A DNA stretch of 64,000 nucleotides. It comes from Azospirillum sp. TSH100 (lineage in GTDB: Bacteria > Pseudomonadota > Alphaproteobacteria > Azospirillales > Azospirillaceae). Location of the stretch: contig NZ_CP039637.1 in NCBI RefSeq assembly GCF_004923295.1, positions 248,001-312,000 on the forward strand, given 5' to 3'. The position numbers and the translations under genes are program-made. The notes beneath the pieces are model-generated. The model saw only the letters and a program-made list of their open reading frames with translations, had not been told where the DNA came from and ran no database searches. Of this stretch, positions 25,226 to 33,117 are shown piece after piece (positions within the stretch are counted from its first letter, which is position 1; each line of letters begins with the position of its first letter).

Positions 25226-27214
25226 GTGTTCGATAGGATGAAGCTTCAGGTTCTGGCGAACCACGCGCGCTCGGCGGCCGAGAACATGGCCCACACGCTC
25301 CAGCGCACCGCCCATTCCGCCTTCGTCAAGGAGACGGAGGATTTCACCGTCATGCTGCTGAACCGCCGGGGCGAGACCTTCGGTGTGCCGATGGAGCTGG
25401 GAGCGACCTGGTATCCCGGCCTGACCTATGGCCGGGCCATTGACATGATCGATGAGTATCGGCCGGGCGACGTCGCCTTCACCAACGATCCCTATTCCGG
25501 CTTCGTCGCGACCCACGCCCCCGACACCCATTTGTGGAAGCCGGTCTTCTTTGAGGACGAGATCATCGCCTGGACCGGCGGGCACATCCACAACACCGAC
25601 ATGGGTGGCGCGGTACCGGCCTCGCTGTCGCGGGCGCTGACCGAAATCCATCAGGAAGGCATCCGCTTTCCGCCAATGAAGCTGGTTCGCGAAGGGGTAT
25701 TCGACGAGCAGATCCTGCGGATCATGACCACCAACGTCCGCAAACCCGACCTGAACATCGGCGACATCAAGGCGCTGGTCGGCGCGCTCAACACCGGAGA
25801 GCGCAAGATCCTCGCCATGGTCGAGAAGTTCGGCAAGACCGCTTTCCTCGATGGCGTCGAGGCGCTGCTGGACCATGCCGAGGCGCAGGCGCGCGACATA
25901 CTGCGCGCCATGCCTGACGGCCGGTGGGTGTTCGCCGATTATGCCGACGAGGATTCGGTGGCCGCCAACCCCTGCCGTCTGAAGCTGACCCTGACGATTC
26001 TGGGCGACGAGGCGGTGCTGGACTTCACCGGCTCGGATCCGCAGCTGGCCTCATCGCTGAACGTGCCGTCCGGCGGGGATCCCCGCCATACCATGCTGCT
26101 GGTCGGGGTCTATTACGTCCTCTACACCATCAACCCGAAGATCCTGCTCAACACCGGCCTGACTCGGCCCTTCACCTGCATCACCCCGGAAGGCTCGGTC
26201 TTGAACCCGACCTTCCCGGCGGCGGTGGGCATGCGGTCGCTGACCTGCGCCCGGCTGCGCTCGGTCATCTTCGGCGCCTTCTCCCAGGCGGTGCCGGAGC
26301 GTCTTCCGGCGGCGCCCGCCGGCAACAACTGCATCGTCAATGTGATGACCACCGACGAGCGGACGGGCAATCGCATCATTGCCGCGGTGAACCCGGTGGT
26401 CGGCGGCGGCGGCGGCATGCCGCACCGCGACGGCACCAACGGGTCGGGGGCCGACGCCGCCTATCTAAAGAACACGCCGATCGAGATCACCGAGATGGAA
26501 ACCCCGGTGGAGTTCGTCCGCTACGGGCTTGCGACCGACAGCGGCGGAGCCGGGCGCTGGCGAGGCGGGCTGGCGACCCATATGGCCTTCCGCGTTTTCT
26601 CCCCCGACACCCGGATTACCGCGCGCAACCGCGACCGCGGCTTCTTCCGTCCCTGGGGCGTCCTGGGCGGCCGGGCGGCAGGGCTCTCCGACATGGTGGT
26701 CAATCCCGGCACGCCGGGTGAAAGGCGGCTGGGCAACATCGACACAGCCGTGCTGCAACCGGGTGACGTGCTGGACATCCGTTCGGCCGGTGGCGGCGGC
26801 CGGGGCGACCCCTTCACCCGCGAGCCATGGCGGGTGGCGCAGGACGTGGCGCGTGGCTATGTCTCCACGGAGGCGGCGGAGCGGGAGTATGGCGTCGTCG
26901 TCCGCAATGGCGTGCTCGACGCCGAGGCCACCGACCGGCTGCGTGCGGGCAGGCCGGCACCCACCGCGCATTTCCATTTCGGACCGGAGCGCGAGGGCTA
27001 CGAGCGGCAATGGACACCCGCCGCCTATGATTTCCTGACGCGGACCCTGGACCGCCTGCCGGTCCACTGGCGGTTCTTCGCCAAGACGGAAATCTTCAGC
27101 CGCATGGCCGGACGCACCGGGGCCGAGGGAGTCGAAGCGGCGCTGGAGGAGGTCTATGCCCGCTTCCCCGAGATGCCGCGCGCCAAGGCCATGGTCCGGG
27201 AGACGGCGGAATGA
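25226..27214 (+). CDS. hyuB: Hydantoinase/oxoprolinase family catalytic subunit (HyuB-like)
   Basis: A protein of about 662 residues. I chose the GTG at 25226, five bases after the hyuA stop with GGAG eight bases upstream, because it gives the family start FDRMKLQVLANHARSAAENM; GTG 25217 and ATG 25238 are alternatives. Hydantoinase B features include AFTNDPYSGFVATHAPDTHLWKPVF, the HIHNTDMGG metal-binding-like segment and the GGGGGMPHRDGTNG loop. It would bind the substrate ring and act with HyuA. The stop overlaps the following [2Fe-2S] gene (ATGA), so those subunits are made together. Confidence 0.92.
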   Translation: MFDRMKLQVLANHARSAAENMAHTLQRTAHSAFVKETEDFTVMLLNRRGETFGVPMELGATWYPGLTYGRAIDMIDEYRPGDVAFTNDPYSGFVATHAPDTHLWKPVFFEDEIIAWTGGHIHNTDMGGAVPASLSRALTEIHQEGIRFPPMKLVREGVFDEQILRIMTTNVRKPDLNIGDIKALVGALNTGERKILAMVEKFGKTAFLDGVEALLDHAEAQARDILRAMPDGRWVFADYADEDSVAANPCRLKLTLTILGDEAVLDFTGSDPQLASSLNVPSGGDPRHTMLLVGVYYVLYTINPKILLNTGLTRPFTCITPEGSVLNPTFPAAVGMRSLTCARLRSVIFGAFSQAVPERLPAAPAGNNCIVNVMTTDERTGNRIIAAVNPVVGGGGGMPHRDGTNGSGADAAYLKNTPIEITEMETPVEFVRYGLATDSGGAGRWRGGLATHMAFRVFSPDTRITARNRDRGFFRPWGVLGGRAAGLSDMVVNPGTPGERRLGNIDTAVLQPGDVLDIRSAGGGGRGDPFTREPWRVAQDVARGYVSTEAAEREYGVVVRNGVLDAEATDRLRAGRPAPTAHFHFGPEREGYERQWTPAAYDFLTRTLDRLPVHWRFFAKTEIFSRMAGRTGAEGVEAALEEVYARFPEMPRAKAMVRETAE

Positions 27215-27519
27215 GCGGGACGGCGGGAGGCCGGCTTGTAAGGCTGGCCGAGACGGAGCGGGAGCCGGTCCGCTTCCTGCTGGATGGCGTGGAGCGCACC
27301 GCCCTGGTGGGTGACACCGTGCTGACGGCGATCCTCACCAACGCACCGGCGCTGCGGCAGGCGGAATTCGGGCCGGAGCAGCGCGCCGGCTTCTGTCTGA
27401 TGGGGGCTTGCCAGGATTGCTGGATCTGGCAGGAGCAGGGGACACGCCTGCGCGCCTGTTCCACCCAGGTGGCCGACGGCATGCGGCTTCTGACCCGGGC
27501 GCGGGAGAATTGGCCATGA
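27211..27519 (+). CDS. Small [2Fe-2S] protein, HcnA/opine-oxidase small subunit type
   Basis: A 102-residue protein with Cys62, Cys67, Cys70 and Cys83 in FCLMGACQDC and RACST, the four-cysteine pattern of the Fer2_4 [2Fe-2S] fold found in HcnA and in small subunits of opine and hydroxyproline dehydrogenases. It passes electrons within a membrane-associated flavoprotein complex. It overlaps both neighbours by four bases (ATGA), showing tight coupling to HyuB and to the FAD subunit gene. Confidence 0.9.
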   Translation: MSGTAGGRLVRLAETEREPVRFLLDGVERTALVGDTVLTAILTNAPALRQAEFGPEQRAGFCLMGACQDCWIWQEQGTRLRACSTQVADGMRLLTRARENWP

Positions 27520-28877
27520 CCGAACCACAAGTCGTCATCGTCGGCGCCGGTCCGGCCGGGATCCGTGCGGCGGAAACGCTCGCGGCGGCCGGGTTGCGCC
27601 CGACGGTGATCGACGAGGGGGCGCGGGCCGGCGGGCAGATCTACCGCCGTCCGCCCGAGGAATTCACCCGTCCACCGGCGACGCTCTACGGCTCGCAGGC
27701 CGGCAAGGCGGTAGCGCTGCACACGGCTTTCGATGGGTTGGTGGTGGCAGGGCGCATCGTGCATCTGCCGCGCCATTCGGTCGTGGCGCTGGCTGACGGG
27801 GTGTTGCATGCGGTGGGCGATGGCGGAAGCCGGCGGATCGGCTATGACCGGCTGATCCTGGCGACCGGGGCGACCGACCGTCTTGCTCCGGTGCCGGGCT
27901 GGCAGGCGCCCGGCGTCTACAGCCTCGGCGCGATGCAGATCGCGCTGAAGGCTCAGGGCGTAGCTATGGGCCGGCGGATCGTGCTGGCCGGGTCGGGGCC
28001 GCTGCTGACCCTGCTGGCGACGCAACTGCTGAAGGCAGGGGCAGGGGTCGCGGCGGTTCTCGACACCGCCGGTCTGCGCGGCCAGATCGCCGCCTTTCCC
28101 GACCTTGCCGTCCGCCCGTCCTTCGCCCTGCAAGGGCTGGCGATGCGGGCGCGGCTGGGGCGGCTCTACCATGCCGGCGTCGTTCTGGAGGGGATCGAGG
28201 CGGCGGATGGCGGGGTGACGGCGGTGCGCTGGACGGATGCCGGCGGGCGGTCACGGAGCACGGCCTGCGACGCGGTGGGGCTCGGTTGGCATCTGAAGGC
28301 GGAAACCCAGCTTGCCGATCTTGCCGGCTGCCGCTTCGTCTATGACGGGACCTGGGCGCAATGGTTGCCCTGTGCAGACGCCATGGGCCGCGCCGGGGAT
28401 GGGATCTATCTGGCCGGCGATGGCCTGCGCCTGTTGGGGGCCGATGGGGCGGAGGTCGCCGGCCGCCTCGCCGCCGCCGCCTGCCTGTCCGACCTGGGTT
28501 GGCCCACACCAGACATCGCTGCCGACCTGAGGCGGCTCGACCGGCTGGAGCGCTTCGCATGCGGCGTTGCTCGCGCCTTCCCCTGGCCAGCCGATCAGGT
28601 GCGTGCTCTGCCCGACGACACCGTCCTGTGCCGTTGCGAGGGCATCACCGCCGGTGCCGTGCGTGAAACCGCTGCTTATGGCGGGGTGGAAGCCAACCGG
28701 GTCAAGTCGCTGGGCCGTGCCGGTATGGGGCGCTGCCAGGGGCGCTATTGCCAGCTGGCGGCGGTTGAGCTGATCGCCGCCACCGGAAGGCTCGTCGATG
28801 CCGGTGATGTTGGCCGGCTGCGGGCGCAGGCGCCTGTTCGGCCGGCGACCATCGCAGCACTGCTGGAGGGGGAATAA
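27516..28877 (+). CDS. FAD/[2Fe-2S] oxidoreductase, HcnB/opine-oxidase alpha subunit type
   Basis: A 453-residue protein. The N-terminal FAD-binding motif is VVIVGAGPAGIRAAETLA followed by GARAGGQIYRRP. A second dinucleotide fold occurs at RRIVLAGSGPLLTLLATQLL. A C-terminal BFD-like [2Fe-2S] module has Cys at about 372, 374, 407 and 412 (LCRCEGIT and GRCQGRYC). This domain order is that of HcnB, opine oxidase A and D-hydroxyproline dehydrogenase alpha subunits. The expected third partner, a DAO-type subunit, is encoded at 21781. The substrate is unknown; an imino or cyclic amino acid released by the hydantoinase is plausible. Confidence 0.9.
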   Translation: MTEPQVVIVGAGPAGIRAAETLAAAGLRPTVIDEGARAGGQIYRRPPEEFTRPPATLYGSQAGKAVALHTAFDGLVVAGRIVHLPRHSVVALADGVLHAVGDGGSRRIGYDRLILATGATDRLAPVPGWQAPGVYSLGAMQIALKAQGVAMGRRIVLAGSGPLLTLLATQLLKAGAGVAAVLDTAGLRGQIAAFPDLAVRPSFALQGLAMRARLGRLYHAGVVLEGIEAADGGVTAVRWTDAGGRSRSTACDAVGLGWHLKAETQLADLAGCRFVYDGTWAQWLPCADAMGRAGDGIYLAGDGLRLLGADGAEVAGRLAAAACLSDLGWPTPDIAADLRRLDRLERFACGVARAFPWPADQVRALPDDTVLCRCEGITAGAVRETAAYGGVEANRVKSLGRAGMGRCQGRYCQLAAVELIAATGRLVDAGDVGRLRAQAPVRPATIAALLEGE

Positions 28878-28886
28878 TCCCCCTCC
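28865..28886. terminator. Perfect hairpin overlapping a stop codon at a convergent junction
   Basis: GGAGGGGGA (28865-28873) and TCCCCCTCC (28878-28886) form a nine-base stem with a four-base loop that includes the TAA stop of the FAD subunit gene. The stop of the converging aminotransferase gene is ten bases further on. No T tract follows, so termination strength is uncertain. Confidence 0.55.
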
Positions 28887-28895
28887 TGGCGTCCA

Positions 28896-30212
28896 TCACA
28901 GCGCCGACAGCACCTCGTCCAGCGTGGACAGGAACAGCGCGGCGTCGTTGGCCGAGAAGACCAGCGGTGGGCGGATCTTCAGGATGTGGCCCTCCTGTCC
29001 GGTGGCGCTGATCAGCACCCGGCGCCGGCGCATGTCGTTGACGACACGAGCCGTTTCCTCGGGCGCCGGGGACTTCAGCTTGCGGTCGCGCACCATCTCG
29101 ATGCCGATGAACAGGCCGCTGCCGCGCACGTCGCCGATCAGGTCGTGCTTGGAGGCCAGCGCACGGATGCCGTCGATCATCCGGGTGCCGACGGTCAGCG
29201 CGTTCTCCTGCAAGCGTTCCGTCTTGATGACGCGCAGCACTGCATGGGCCACGGCGCAGGAGACCGGGTTGCCGCCGAAGGTGTTGAAATAGCGCTGGCT
29301 GCGGCCGAACGCCTCGATCACCTCCGGCCGGAAGATGGCGCCGGCCACCGGGTGGCCGTTGCCCATCGGCTTGCCGACTGTCACGATGTCGGGCACCAGA
29401 CCGTGGCGGGCGAAGCCCCACATGTGGGTGCCGAGCCGGCCGAATCCTGGCTGCACTTCGTCGGCGATGAAGATGCCGCCGGCCTTGCGCATCACCTCGA
29501 CCGCCGGAGTGAGGAAGCCCGCCGGATCGGTGAAGACCCCGCTGCTGGAGAAGATGGTGTCGACCAGCAGGGCCGCCGGGGCGATGCCCTTCTCGCGCAG
29601 ATCGGCAATCGCCGCTTCCACCGAGCGGGCGAAGGCGCCGCCGACCTCCGAGGCCGGAATGCGGTAGCCGTCGGGCGCCGGCACGACGCGGACATGGTCG
29701 CCCAGCTTCACTGCGGCGCCCAGCGACGGGGACATCTCCGCCAGGGCGGAGGTGACGCCGTGATAGGCATTGTGCGCGATGACGACCCCGGTGCCGCCGG
29801 TATGGACGCGGGCGACGCGCAGGGCCAGATCGTTGGCCTCACTGCCGGTGCAGGTCAGCATCAGGTGCGACAGCTCAGCCGGGAATTCCGCCAGGAAGGC
29901 TTCGGCGAAGTCGAGGATGCCGTCGGTCAGATAGCGTGTGTGGGTGTTAAGCACTGCCGCCTGCTTCGCCATCGCCTCCACCACCTCCGGCCGGCAATGC
30001 CCGACCGAGGCGACGTTGTTGTATGCGTCGAGATAGCGGTTGCCATCGACGTCATAGAGATACGGTCCCTCTCCGCGCACGACATGGATCGGGTCGGCGT
30101 AGAACAGGCGGTAGGCGGGGCCTAGCAGCTTCTCGCGGCGGGCGATCAGGGCGCGCTCGCGCTCCGGCAGGGAGCCGGCGGCGTCAGGGGTGTAGGCATT
30201 GATCATCGTCAT
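28896..30212 (-). CDS. Class III PLP enzyme, phospho-lyase-like (5-phosphohydroxylysine / ethanolamine-phosphate lyase group)
   Basis: A 438-residue class III aminotransferase-fold enzyme with CTGSEANDLA (121-130), DEVQPGFGRLG (Asp251) and Schiff-base Lys281 in TVGKPMGNGHPVAG. The KPMGNGHP form and the start LGPAYRLFYADPIHVVRGEGPYLYD are typical of the AGXT2L group, which removes phosphate and ammonia from amino-alcohol phosphates, rather than of ordinary transaminases. The gene begins six bases after the stop of a hydroxylysine-kinase-like gene, the known partner activity. Sequence alone does not separate phosphohydroxylysine from phosphoethanolamine or a related substrate. Confidence 0.83.
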   Translation of the reverse strand: MTMINAYTPDAAGSLPERERALIARREKLLGPAYRLFYADPIHVVRGEGPYLYDVDGNRYLDAYNNVASVGHCRPEVVEAMAKQAAVLNTHTRYLTDGILDFAEAFLAEFPAELSHLMLTCTGSEANDLALRVARVHTGGTGVVIAHNAYHGVTSALAEMSPSLGAAVKLGDHVRVVPAPDGYRIPASEVGGAFARSVEAAIADLREKGIAPAALLVDTIFSSSGVFTDPAGFLTPAVEVMRKAGGIFIADEVQPGFGRLGTHMWGFARHGLVPDIVTVGKPMGNGHPVAGAIFRPEVIEAFGRSQRYFNTFGGNPVSCAVAHAVLRVIKTERLQENALTVGTRMIDGIRALASKHDLIGDVRGSGLFIGIEMVRDRKLKSPAPEETARVVNDMRRRRVLISATGQEGHILKIRPPLVFSANDAALFLSTLDEVLSAL

Positions 30213-30218
30213 GGCGGT

Positions 30219-31271
30219 TCACACTTCCTGGCAGGCGAGATGGAGCAGAGTCCGTGCGGTGGCGGCCTCGTCGCCGGTCAGCTTTTCCAGGCCGGTGAAG
30301 GCGCGTTCGGCATTCCGCAGGATGTAGGCGGCGTTCTCCGGATATTCGGCCGCACGCCAGCCGGTGATGGAGATGGTCAGGGCAAGACGGGCGGCCACCA
30401 GATCGGGCAGCAGTTCAACCTCCTCCGCTGTCAGCGGCAGCACGGCGTTGTAGGCGCGGGTCATCTCGACGATGGAGCCGAAGGGCGTCTCGCCGCTGGT
30501 GACGTGGTAGGCGAGCGCCGTCGCCAGATCGTTGACCAGCGGCGCTCTCAGCGCATCGCCAAAATCGATGATCCCGGTGACCGCCTGATGTCCGACCGGA
30601 TCGACAACCGCGTTGTGCGGGTTGAGGTCGTTGTGGATCACCTGATGCCGTAGAACGGGCAGCCGGGGAGCGACGTCATCGGCGAAGTGGGCGATGAAGC
30701 GTTCCACCATCCGGCGGCGCGGCCCGTCGGCGAGATAATGCAGCCGGTCGGCGACGCTGGCAGTGCGCGTGATGTCCCACAGCAGGTCGCGCTCCGATCC
30801 CGGATGCTCGTAGTCGGCGAGCGCCAGATCCAGCCGCGCCAGCGTCGCCCCCAGTGCCCGCATCAGCCCCGGTGAGGCCGGGGCGGCATGGAGCGGCGTG
30901 CCATCCAGATAGGTCAGCAGCCGCAGGATCATCGGATGGCCGTCGATCAGGACCGTCGTCTGCGCCTCTCCCTCCACGGTCGGCACCACGCGCGGCACCG
31001 GGAGGATGGGGTCGCGCAGGGCGACATGCTGCATCACCCCGGTCTGGAAGGCGGTGACGGGCTGCGGTTCGGCCGGGTTGGTGAATTTCAATACATAACC
31101 CTGGCCTCCGGCGCCCCGCTCCCCAGGAGTGGAGATGTGGAAATTGCGGTCGCGCTCACTGCTCAGTTCCCGGACATTGCCGGACAGCCCGAAATGCCGC
31201 CGCATCATCACGCCGGCCTCTTCCGTGGAGATCGGCGGCGCGACGGTGGTCAGTACATCACGCTGTGTCAT
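30219..31271 (-). CDS. Hydroxylysine-kinase-like phosphotransferase (APH fold)
   Basis: A 350-residue kinase of the aminoglycoside phosphotransferase fold. It has SSERDRNFHI near residues 38-46, matching the SYDDQNFHV segment of hydroxylysine kinases, the catalytic loop VIHNDLNPHN (211-220) and the metal-binding IIDFGD (234-239). I use the ATG at 31271, which has GAGGAG upstream; the frame is open to 31316, but that start lies at the operator and lacks a site. It would phosphorylate the hydroxyl of an amino alcohol so the downstream phospho-lyase can eliminate it. In many bacteria the two activities are fused; here they are separate and adjacent. Confidence 0.82.
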   Translation of the reverse strand: MTQRDVLTTVAPPISTEEAGVMMRRHFGLSGNVRELSSERDRNFHISTPGERGAGGQGYVLKFTNPAEPQPVTAFQTGVMQHVALRDPILPVPRVVPTVEGEAQTTVLIDGHPMILRLLTYLDGTPLHAAPASPGLMRALGATLARLDLALADYEHPGSERDLLWDITRTASVADRLHYLADGPRRRMVERFIAHFADDVAPRLPVLRHQVIHNDLNPHNAVVDPVGHQAVTGIIDFGDALRAPLVNDLATALAYHVTSGETPFGSIVEMTRAYNAVLPLTAEEVELLPDLVAARLALTISITGWRAAEYPENAAYILRNAERAFTGLEKLTGDEAATARTLLHLACQEV

Positions 31272-31308
31272 GGCCGCACACTCCTCGTCATTCGGAACCT
31301 TCGGTATT

Positions 31309-31318
31309 TGATGCATCA
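31309..31318. promoter_or_regulatory. GntR operator copy 1 (TGATGCATCA)
   Basis: The perfect ten-base palindrome TGATGCATCA lies 38 bases upstream of the kinase start, in the gap after the GntR stop. The same ten bases occur at 32089-32098. This suggests a second promoter or operator for the kinase and lyase genes inside the operon. Confidence 0.65.
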
Positions 31319-31356
31319 GTATAATGTGGACCGGCTTGTCGAACCGGCAGAGCTGG

Positions 31357-32052
31357 TCAGGAAGCCAGGGCTTCCGGGAGCTGGGCGTGAACCGCGGCGT
31401 CGATCCGCTCCAGGATCGGGCCGCTCGCCAACAGGATGTCGGCCTGGATGGCGATGGATGCCGCCGGGCTGTCGTGGCGGCGGATCGCGTCCATCAGCGG
31501 ATAGTGATGGTCGATCATCGTGCGCCCTGCGCCGCCATAGACGTCGGCGATCAACGGCCCCATCTGGAGCCAGAGCCGTCGCAGAATGTCGCCGAGCACC
31601 GGCATGTCGGCGATTTCCGTCAGCTTGAAATGGAAGATCTGGTTGAGTTCTGTCGCCAGTGCGGTGTTTCCGGCGGCCATCGCCTCCTCGTTGTGCGTCA
31701 GCAGGGCTTCCAGTTGAGCGATCTGGGCGGGTGTCGCCTTCTCGGCGGCGCGGGCGGCGGCCATTCCCTCCAGATTGACGCGGATATCGCGGATCTCCAG
31801 ATAGGCGGCGCGGCTCAGCATCGGAACGCGGATGTCGCGCGGCGAACGCAGAACCAGCGCCTGATCCTGCACCAGCCGCAGGATGGCGTCGCGCACCGGC
31901 GTAACGCTGGTTCCCAGCCGTTCGGCGAGATCGCGGATCTTGAGGCGGTCGTTCGGCTTGAACGCGCCCTTCATCAGGGCTCCGCACAATTTCTGGTAAA
32001 TCGTGCTGCCAAGATTGTCATGCTCAAGAAGGGTAAGGTCGAACCCGCTCAT
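31357..32052 (-). CDS. GntR-family regulator, FadR/FCD subfamily
   Basis: A 231-residue protein. The N-terminal winged helix-turn-helix (STIYQKLCGALMKGAFKPNDRLKIRDLAERLGTSVTPVRDAI, about residues 15-58) is followed by an all-helical FCD ligand domain with metal-ligand histidines visible in MIDHHYPLMDAI. These proteins usually repress catabolic genes until a carboxylic acid inducer binds. The gene heads the kinase/lyase operon, is divergent from the dehydrogenase/racemase pair, and has the 14-base palindrome at 32087 just upstream, so autoregulation and control of both transcripts are inferred. Confidence 0.9.
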   Translation of the reverse strand: MSGFDLTLLEHDNLGSTIYQKLCGALMKGAFKPNDRLKIRDLAERLGTSVTPVRDAILRLVQDQALVLRSPRDIRVPMLSRAAYLEIRDIRVNLEGMAAARAAEKATPAQIAQLEALLTHNEEAMAAGNTALATELNQIFHFKLTEIADMPVLGDILRRLWLQMGPLIADVYGGAGRTMIDHHYPLMDAIRRHDSPAASIAIQADILLASGPILERIDAAVHAQLPEALAS

Positions 32053-32086
32053 CGTCTGCTCGCAACCCGGCCATCACGTCTTGCTG

Positions 32087-32100
32087 TATGATGCATCATA
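32087..32100. promoter_or_regulatory. GntR operator copy 2 (TATGATGCATCATA)
   Basis: A perfect 14-base palindrome lies 35 bases upstream of the GntR start and about 76 bases upstream of the divergent dehydrogenase start. Its core is identical to the site at 31309. Position and symmetry fit binding of a GntR/FCD dimer. Confidence 0.75.
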
Positions 32101-32175
32101 TTGACGTGGTTCCGGACAGAGGTCAAGCTGTCCCTGCTTCCACTCTCCGACACAAAGCGCAGGAGTCTTCCCCCG

Positions 32176-33117
32176 ATGCCACCACCCTCGCCAACCATCT
32201 CCGTCGCGGTACTTGGCTGCGGGCTGATCGGCGAAAGCTGGTCGGCCCTGTTCCTGGCCCATGGGCTCGATGTGGCCGCCTGGGATCCTGACGGCGCCGT
32301 GCTGGCGGCATTGCCGGAACGGGTGGAACGGTTGCTCGGCCAGTTGCGGGCGCTCGGAACCGCCACCACCGTGCCCGGTCGACTGTCGATCGCGCCAACG
32401 GTCGCGGCGGCCGTCGCTGGTGCCGGCTGGATTCAGGAGAATGCGCCGGAAAAGACCGTGGTGAAGCACAGCCTCTATGCCGAGGTGGAGGCCGCGGCGG
32501 CAGCGGATGCGGTGATCGCCAGCAGCACCTCCTCGCTGACCTGGACCGATCTGGCGGCGGGCGTGGTACGGCGTGACCGCCTCGTCACCGCCCACCCCTT
32601 CAATCCGCCGCATCTGATGCCGCTGGTCGAGCTGTTCGCCGCCGATGCGCGGGCTTTGGCGCGAGCGCAAACCTTCTATCGCGGCCTTGGTCGCGCGACG
32701 GTGGTGCTGAAGAAGGATGCGGTCGGCCGCATCGCCAACCGGCTGGCCTCCGCCCTTTGGCGCGAAGCGGTGAACATCGTGGCGGAGGGCATCGCCGATG
32801 TCGCCGACGTCGATGCAGCGCTGGTCCATGGTCCAGGATTGCGCTGGTCGGTGATCGGCGCCCACATGGCCTATCATCTGGGCGGTGGCCCGGGTGGCAT
32901 CGCCCATTATCTCGACCATCTCGGGCCGAGCCAGGAACGGCGCTGGGCGACGCTTGGCAGCCCTAGTCTGACACCTGAGGTTCGCCAACTGCTGATCGAT
33001 GGGATCGCGCAGGAAGCCTCCGGCCGCTCCGTCGCCACGCTGGAGGCCGAACGCGACCATGGCCTGATACTGACGCTGGCGGCCCGACGGAACGCAAAGC
33101 AGGGAGTGGACGCATGA
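32176..33117 (+). CDS. 3-hydroxyacyl-CoA-dehydrogenase-family NAD oxidoreductase (carnitine/gulonate dehydrogenase-like)
   Basis: A 313-residue protein with the NAD motif VAVLGCGLIGESWSALFLAHG, the IQENAPE and ASSTSSLTW segments, and the catalytic histidine region TAHPFNPPHLMPLVE. Single-domain length and the IQE.PE pattern match the group containing L-carnitine dehydrogenase and L-gulonate 3-dehydrogenase, which oxidise free 3-hydroxy acids rather than CoA esters. I chose the ATG at 32176 (AGGAG upstream); the frame opens at 32101 next to the operator. It overlaps the racemase gene by four bases and shares the operator region with the GntR operon. Confidence 0.85.
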   Translation: MPPPSPTISVAVLGCGLIGESWSALFLAHGLDVAAWDPDGAVLAALPERVERLLGQLRALGTATTVPGRLSIAPTVAAAVAGAGWIQENAPEKTVVKHSLYAEVEAAAAADAVIASSTSSLTWTDLAAGVVRRDRLVTAHPFNPPHLMPLVELFAADARALARAQTFYRGLGRATVVLKKDAVGRIANRLASALWREAVNIVAEGIADVADVDAALVHGPGLRWSVIGAHMAYHLGGGPGGIAHYLDHLGPSQERRWATLGSPSLTPEVRQLLIDGIAQEASGRSVATLEAERDHGLILTLAARRNAKQGVDA

